From NCBI GenBank assembly GCA_012519125.1, contig JAAYQY010000226.1, positions 1-11,153 of the forward strand: 11,153 nt of DNA, read 5' to 3'. Shown piece by piece: positions 7,552 through 11,153 of the stretch; position 1 is the stretch's first letter; every line of letters begins with the position of its first letter. Position numbers and translations under genes: made by a program. The notes under the pieces are model-generated. The model did not search any database. It was not told the origin of the DNA and worked only from the letters and a program-made list of their open reading frames with translations. The DNA comes from Spirochaetales bacterium. GTDB taxonomy: Bacteria > Spirochaetota > Spirochaetia > Sphaerochaetales > Sphaerochaetaceae.

Positions 7552-7576
7552 GGGTGAGTGGAAGATTTTCGATGTT

Positions 7577-7627
7577 TTGTGCACGCAATTGCATGGCGTT
7601 GTGCAAGAATGGACCGTACCCTACGAC
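7577..7627 (+). promoter_or_regulatory. Probable activator-dependent promoter of the importer operon
   Basis: TTGTGCA occurs as a direct repeat at 7577-7583 and 7599-7605, exactly 22 bp apart, about two helical turns. This is the spacing often used by AraC-family proteins. Between the copies is a palindrome GCAATTGC (7585-7592). The second copy sits 17 bp before a poor -10-like TACGAC (7622-7627), so it would overlap the -35 position of a weak promoter. With this -10, transcription would start near 7634. The neighbouring YesN-type regulator is the obvious candidate protein, which is an inference. Confidence 0.42.
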
Positions 7628-7633
7628 TAGAAA

Positions 7634-7647
7634 GGGGGGGCTCCCCC
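7634..7647 (+). repeat. G7/C5 hairpin in the binding-protein leader
   Basis: GGGGGGG followed by CTCCCCC can fold into a five-pair G:C stem with a 3-4 base loop. If the promoter assignment is right, this is the extreme 5' end of the mRNA, about 18 bases before the AAGGAGG ribosome site (7665-7671). A 5'-terminal stem of this kind can protect a transcript from end-dependent decay. Confidence 0.4.
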
Positions 7648-7678
7648 ACTGTTCTTAAAACCGTAAGGAGGTTTTTCT

Positions 7679-8965
7679 ATGAAAAAGGTACTGACGATTG
7701 TACTGGTTCTCTCATTGGTTTTCACTTCTGTATTTGCAGCTGGAACCAAGGAAACCGCAGCTCAGGCAAGTGCGGGTGAAACCACGCTGAAATGGGCGCT
7801 GTGGGACATCGCTTCCACCACGTACTATGAACCCTTGATCAAGGCTTATGAGGCAAAGAACCCCAACGTCAAGATCGAGATGCTTGACCTCGGAAGCGCA
7901 GACTTCATGACGATGCTGCAGACCCAGCTCTCCGGCGGCGACTCTTCGATCGACGTAGTCACCATCAAGGACATCCCGGGCTACAACAATCTGGTGAAGC
8001 GCAACCTGCTGCTGAACCTCAATGACAAGATCAAGAGCGAAGGCGTTGACCTCTCCCTCTACGGTGGCACCACCGATCAGATCTCTGTTGACAGCAAGCT
8101 CTACGGCATTCCGTTTCGCAGTGACTTCTGGATTGTCTATTACAACAAGGACGTTTTCGACAAGGCCGGCGTTGCCTATCCTGACAATGACATGACCTTT
8201 GCCGAGTATGATGCCCTTGCTCGCAAGATGACCAGCGGTGTTGGAGCCAACAAGGTATATGGCGCTCACTACCATACCTGGAGATCTGCTGTGCAGCTGT
8301 TTGGTATCCTCGATGGCAAGAACACCATCGTTGGTGGAACGTATGACTTCCTCAAGCCCTACTACCAGATGGTTCTCAACCAGCAGAAGGATGGAGTGGT
8401 ACAGGATTATGCAACCCTGAAGACTTCTTCCACCCACTACAGTGGTGTTTTCTACAACAACAGCGTCGCCATGATGAACATGGGCTCCTGGTTCATCGCC
8501 ACCTTGATCGACCAGATCGATCAGGGCAAGACCGAAGTGAAGAACTGGGGCTTGGCCAAGTATCCTCATGCTGAGGGCATTCCTGCCGGAACCACCTTGG
8601 GCACCATCACCAGCCTTGGTGTCAGCAATGCTTCCAAGAAACAGGATGCAGCATTTGACTTCGTGAAGTTCGTCACCGGACCCGAAGGTGCAGAGATTAT
8701 TGCAAAGACCGGTACCATTCCTGCCATCAAGAATGCCCAGGTTGTTGAGATCATCGCTGCCAAACCCGGATTCCCGACCGACCAGGCAAGCCGTGATGCC
8801 CTGCAGGTTGCAAAGACTTACCTTGAGATGCCCCTCCACGAGAGAGCCGGTGAGATCGAGGTTGTCCTGAACCAGGTCCATGATGAGATCATGACCAACA
8901 ATATCAGCGTTGACGCCGGTATCGTGAAGATGAACGACCAGATCCAGAAGATTCTGGCCAAATAA
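7679..8965 (+). CDS. CUT1-family sugar ABC transporter substrate-binding protein
   Basis: This 428-aa periplasmic protein captures the sugar and delivers it to the permeases. The signal peptide MKKVLTIVLVLSLVFTSVFA (1-20) is followed by AGTKETAAQ. There is no lipobox cysteine, so it should be cut by signal peptidase I and remain soluble, which fits a diderm host. Extracellular solute-binding family 1 features include ETTLKWALWD, the DVVTIKDIPGYNNLV region, LYGIPFRSDFWIVYYNKDVFDKAGVAYP and a C-terminal AAFDFVKFVTGPEG segment. The length is typical. ATG 7679 has a strong AAGGAGG seven bases upstream. Codon choice is markedly biased to C- and G-ending codons (AAG, AAC, ACC, CTC/CTG), suggesting high expression. 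It is first in the importer operon and is followed by a hairpin, then the permease genes. Ligand not identifiable; uronate-containing oligosaccharides are inferred from the flanking enzymes. Confidence 0.95.
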   Translation: MKKVLTIVLVLSLVFTSVFAAGTKETAAQASAGETTLKWALWDIASTTYYEPLIKAYEAKNPNVKIEMLDLGSADFMTMLQTQLSGGDSSIDVVTIKDIPGYNNLVKRNLLLNLNDKIKSEGVDLSLYGGTTDQISVDSKLYGIPFRSDFWIVYYNKDVFDKAGVAYPDNDMTFAEYDALARKMTSGVGANKVYGAHYHTWRSAVQLFGILDGKNTIVGGTYDFLKPYYQMVLNQQKDGVVQDYATLKTSSTHYSGVFYNNSVAMMNMGSWFIATLIDQIDQGKTEVKNWGLAKYPHAEGIPAGTTLGTITSLGVSNASKKQDAAFDFVKFVTGPEGAEIIAKTGTIPAIKNAQVVEIIAAKPGFPTDQASRDALQVAKTYLEMPLHERAGEIEVVLNQVHDEIMTNNISVDAGIVKMNDQIQKILAK

Positions 8966-8980
8966 GTTCTCCTTTGTTCG

Positions 8981-9009
8981 GGTACAGGGGGCGTTCTGCC
9001 TCCTGTACC
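8981..9009 (+). repeat. Intercistronic hairpin between binding protein and first permease
   Basis: GGTACAGGGGGC (8981-8992) pairs with GCCTCCTGTACC (8998-9009), giving 12 pairs (one G-T) around a 5-base loop. It begins 16 bases after the binding-protein stop codon. No T tract follows, so complete termination is unlikely. The position matches the malE-malF type of hairpin that stabilises the upstream message or limits read-through, giving more binding protein than permease. Confidence 0.7.
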
Positions 9010-9036
9010 ACATTATCCCCCAACGAGGATGGATTC

Positions 9037-9915
9037 ATGCCTTCTAAGCAAGCACACATCAGAAAACAGTTGGTTGCCTACAGTTTCATAGCACCCAACT
9101 TCATCGGTTTTGCCGTCTTTACCTTGGTTCCCATCGTCTTTGCGGTTGCTCTTGCCTTCTTGTACTGGGATGGCTCGAATCCCATCGAGTGGGCCGGCCT
9201 TGCCAATTTTCGTGATCTTCTTGATGACGATCAGTTTAAAGCAGCCCTGAAGAATACCATTGTCTATACTGCAGGGACTGTTCCCTTGACCCTTATCAGC
9301 AGCCTTTTTCTCGCTGTCCTGCTCAATCAGGGCATCAAGGGCAGGAACTTTTTTCGCACTGTCAGCTTCTTTCCCTATGTGGCCTCACTGGTTGCAGTGG
9401 CTGCTGTCTGGAACATGATTTTCAATCCCTCAAAAGGGCCGGTGAACATGCTCCTGTATACGCTTGGTTTTGAGAATGTCCCCGGTTGGGCTGCCGACAA
9501 GGATTGGGCGATGATCACCATCATCCTCTTCAGTGTCTGGAAGTACATGGGATACTATATGATCATCTACCTTGCAGGCTTGCAGGGTATCAACCCAGAA
9601 CTCTATGAGGCTGCTAATCTTGACGGTACAAACGCCTGGCAGCGTTTCCGCTATGTCACCGTTCCCCAGCTCTCCGCCACCACCTTCTTTGTGATGGTCA
9701 TGCTCACCATCCAGTGCTTCAAGGTGTACGACATTGTCTATATGGTGACTCAGGGCGGTCCTGGGACGGCAACCTTAGTGCTTGTCTATGATATCTACAA
9801 CAAGGCTTTCATCAGCTGGAACCTTGGCTCTGCCAGTGCAGTTGCCATGGTCCTCTTCGCCCTGGTGCTCATTGTTACCCTGATTCAGTTCAGGGGCAAT
9901 CGTAAGCTGCAGTAG
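9037..9915 (+). CDS. CUT1 sugar ABC transporter permease, MalF/UgpA-like
   Basis: A 292-aa inner-membrane subunit forming half of the translocation pore. About six membrane spans are visible: near 15-42, 73-97, 108-130, 158-182, 213-233 and 262-285. The cytoplasmic EAA loop that docks the ATPase is EAANLDGTNAWQRFRYVTVP (191-210), with the conserved EAA and G at family spacing. TQGGPGTAT (238-246) is also typical of MalF/UgpA. The frame is open from ATG 8974, but that start lies just before the hairpin and gives an unlikely N-terminus. ATG 9037 has GAGG (9025-9028) eight bases upstream and begins MPSKQAHIRK before the first span. The ribosome site is weaker than that of the binding protein, consistent with lower output. 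Next permease begins 11 bases after its stop. Confidence 0.95.
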   Translation: MPSKQAHIRKQLVAYSFIAPNFIGFAVFTLVPIVFAVALAFLYWDGSNPIEWAGLANFRDLLDDDQFKAALKNTIVYTAGTVPLTLISSLFLAVLLNQGIKGRNFFRTVSFFPYVASLVAVAAVWNMIFNPSKGPVNMLLYTLGFENVPGWAADKDWAMITIILFSVWKYMGYYMIIYLAGLQGINPELYEAANLDGTNAWQRFRYVTVPQLSATTFFVMVMLTIQCFKVYDIVYMVTQGGPGTATLVLVYDIYNKAFISWNLGSASAVAMVLFALVLIVTLIQFRGNRKLQ

Positions 9916-9926
9916 GGGAGGCGGAA

Positions 9927-10763
9927 ATGCAAGTACAATCCATACAAACCAAGACCATCACGACCATTCTCTACATCCTGCTCATTCTCTGTGCCCTTGC
10001 CATGTTGCTTCCCTTTGTCTGGATGGTCAGTGCGTCGCTGAAGCTGGACAAGGATGTGTTCACCTTCCCCATCGAGTGGATCCCTTCCAATCCACGCTGG
10101 GAGAACTATCTGGAAATCTGGACCACGATACCCTTGGGGACGTTCATCAAGAATACTGCGAAGCTTACGGTCATCGTTACCCTTTTGCAGCTCTTGACCT
10201 CCTCATTCGCAGCCTATGCGTTTGCGAAGTTGGAGTTCAAAGGGCGCGATCTCCTCTTCTTGGGCTATGTTGCCACCATCGCGATGCCTTGGCAGGTGTA
10301 CATGGTGCCACAGTTCATCATGATGCGTTCTTTTGGTCTGAACAACACCCACCTTTCCATCATCTTTCTGCAGGCCTTCAGTGCCTTCGGTGTCTTTCTG
10401 ATGAAGCAGTTCTACATGAGTGTTCCCGATGAACTGTGTGAGGCTGCCCGTATTGACGGCATGAGTGAATACCGTATCTGGGCGCAGATCATGCTTCCCC
10501 TCTCCAAGCCAGCACTTTCAACTTTGACCATCTTCACCTTCGTCAACACCTGGAACGACTTTCTCGGTCCCTTGCTCTACCTTACCAGGATGGAGCTCAA
10601 GACGGTGCAGATCGGTCTGAGGATGTTCATCAGCCAGTACTCCAGCGAGTACGGCCTCATCATGGCAGCGAGTGTCGTTGCCCTGATCCCGGTGGTCATT
10701 GTCTTCCTTTCACTACAGAAATTCTTTGTCCAGGGTGTTGCCACCGCTGGGCTGAAGGGGTAA
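9927..10763 (+). CDS. CUT1 sugar ABC transporter permease, MalG/UgpE-like
   Basis: A 278-aa inner-membrane subunit, the second half of the importer pore. Membrane spans appear near 12-35, 75-100, 106-126, 142-162, 196-218 and 243-265. The EAA loop is EAARIDGMSEYRIWAQIMLP (172-191), a close match to the family, followed by SKPALSTLTIFTFVNTWNDF, which is characteristic of MalG/UgpE proteins. The C-terminus VQGVATAGLKG is also the standard ending of the family, so the gene is complete. ATG 9927 is preceded by GGGGAGG (9915-9921) that overlaps the stop of the previous gene; the 11-base gap implies co-transcription. The GH88 gene starts two bases after its stop codon. No ATPase gene is visible in this operon within the window. 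Confidence 0.95.
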   Translation: MQVQSIQTKTITTILYILLILCALAMLLPFVWMVSASLKLDKDVFTFPIEWIPSNPRWENYLEIWTTIPLGTFIKNTAKLTVIVTLLQLLTSSFAAYAFAKLEFKGRDLLFLGYVATIAMPWQVYMVPQFIMMRSFGLNNTHLSIIFLQAFSAFGVFLMKQFYMSVPDELCEAARIDGMSEYRIWAQIMLPLSKPALSTLTIFTFVNTWNDFLGPLLYLTRMELKTVQIGLRMFISQYSSEYGLIMAASVVALIPVVIVFLSLQKFFVQGVATAGLKG

Positions 10764-10765
10764 GC

Positions 10766-11153
10766 ATGCAAGAAATATCCCACGATACAGTACTCAAGGC
10801 GCTCGATGAAGCCTCTGCCCAGATTGCAAGGAATTTGCCTCAATTCACCTATCAGTGTCAGAATCACTCTTCGGTGCACAACTTCTACCCACCGTGTGAG
10901 AACAATCAGTGGACCTGTGGGTTCTGGCCCGGTGAGGTCTGCCTTGCTTACGAACATACCAAGAATCCCGTATTTCTTCATGCCGCTCATATTCTCAGTG
11001 AGAGCTTTCTTTCACGTATCAAGCAAAAGATTGAGGTCGACCATCATGACATGGGTTTTCTCTATACACCATCATGTGTCTCCCTCTACGTGTTGGACGG
11101 CAGCATGCGTGCCCGTGAGGCGGCTCTTCTTGCTGCAGACCAACTGCTGACCC
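10766..11153 (+). CDS. GH88 unsaturated glucuronyl hydrolase (N-terminal part, cut by window edge)
   Basis: The visible 129 codons start MQEISHDTVLKALDEASAQI and match the N-terminal region of glycoside hydrolase family 88. WTCGFWPGEVCLAYEHT (49-65) is the family's first helical-barrel signature, and VDHHDMGFLYTPSCV (91-105) carries the aspartate (D95) corresponding to the first conserved catalytic aspartate. Family members hydrate the 4,5 double bond of the non-reducing-end unsaturated uronate left by polysaccharide lyases, releasing a deoxy-keto-uronate. There is no signal peptide, so it acts in the cytoplasm. ATG 10766 follows an AAGGGG five bases upstream and lies two bases after the second permease stop, so it belongs to the importer operon. 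It pairs logically with the lyase in the divergent operon. GH105 is the main alternative, but the HHDMGFLY motif favours GH88. The second catalytic aspartate is outside the window. Confidence 0.92.
   Translation, partial: MQEISHDTVLKALDEASAQIARNLPQFTYQCQNHSSVHNFYPPCENNQWTCGFWPGEVCLAYEHTKNPVFLHAAHILSESFLSRIKQKIEVDHHDMGFLYTPSCVSLYVLDGSMRAREAALLAADQLLT

Noticed and set aside
7585..7592. Palindrome GCAATTGC as an independent operator
   Set aside because: Eight-base palindromes are common by chance; it is only noteworthy because it lies between the TTGTGCA repeats, where it is already described.
7434..7649. N-terminal extension of the sensor kinase starting at a GTG at 7649
   Set aside because: The extension has no domain or membrane character and lacks a ribosome site; a good GGGAGG and ATG occur at 7433 just before the first membrane span.
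7712..9013. Long minus-strand open frame of 433 codons spanning almost the whole binding-protein gene
   Set aside because: It is antisense to a secure gene. Strong C/G-ending codon bias in the sense gene removes stops from the antisense frame, and the protein has no recognisable domain and no good ribosome site.
8974..9036. Earlier ATG for the first permease
   Set aside because: It sits immediately before the intercistronic hairpin, encodes an atypical polar N-terminus, and lacks a ribosome site as plausible as that before 9037.
1..11153. CRISPR arrays, tRNA/rRNA genes, insertion sequences or phage genes
   Set aside because: No regularly spaced repeats, no cloverleaf or ribosomal RNA sequence and no transposase or integrase motifs are visible.

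Overview
The window is a sugar-acid (uronate) oligosaccharide utilisation locus from a diderm bacterium, most likely a spirochaete of the Sphaerochaeta type. That placement is an inference. It rests on a substrate-binding protein with a plain signal peptide and no lipobox cysteine, which begins its mature region with an AGTKE-like stretch I associate with Sphaerochaeta binding proteins. A YesM/YesN sensor pair next to a CUT1 importer, and roughly 50% G+C, also fit. No ribosomal or other marker gene is present to confirm it.

Layout. Positions 1-7433 are read entirely from the minus strand and 7679-11153 entirely from the plus strand. They diverge from a 245-bp control region (7434-7678). Leftwards from it run a YesM-type sensor kinase (5658-7433), a YesN-type REC/AraC response regulator (4075-5673) and a heparinase II/III-like lyase without a signal peptide (2279-4072). 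The three are packed as one operon. After a 142-bp AT-rich gap containing nested inverted repeats and a good sigma-70 promoter comes an unrecognised lipoprotein (691-2136), closed by a hairpin at 637-670. A second clear sigma-70 promoter (525-553) then drives a MsmX/UgpC-type ABC ATPase that runs off the left edge (1-495).

Rightwards from the control region run a CUT1 sugar-binding protein (7679-8965), a strong intercistronic hairpin (8981-9009), two membrane permeases (9037-9915 and 9927-10763), and the start of a GH88 unsaturated glucuronyl hydrolase (10766 to the right edge).

How the parts fit (inference). The sensor detects a saccharide-related signal outside the cytoplasmic membrane, and the regulator activates the divergent importer promoter, where two TTGTGCA repeats lie 22 bp apart. 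The importer brings uronate-containing oligosaccharides into the cytoplasm, probably energised by the shared ATPase. The cytoplasmic lyase shortens them by beta-elimination, and the GH88 enzyme removes the 4,5-unsaturated uronate. The substrate is not identifiable from the window; glycosaminoglycan-like, alginate-like or other uronate polymers all fit. The pathway logic is familiar. The least explained items are the lyase subfamily, the lipoprotein and the repeat structures in the gap between them.
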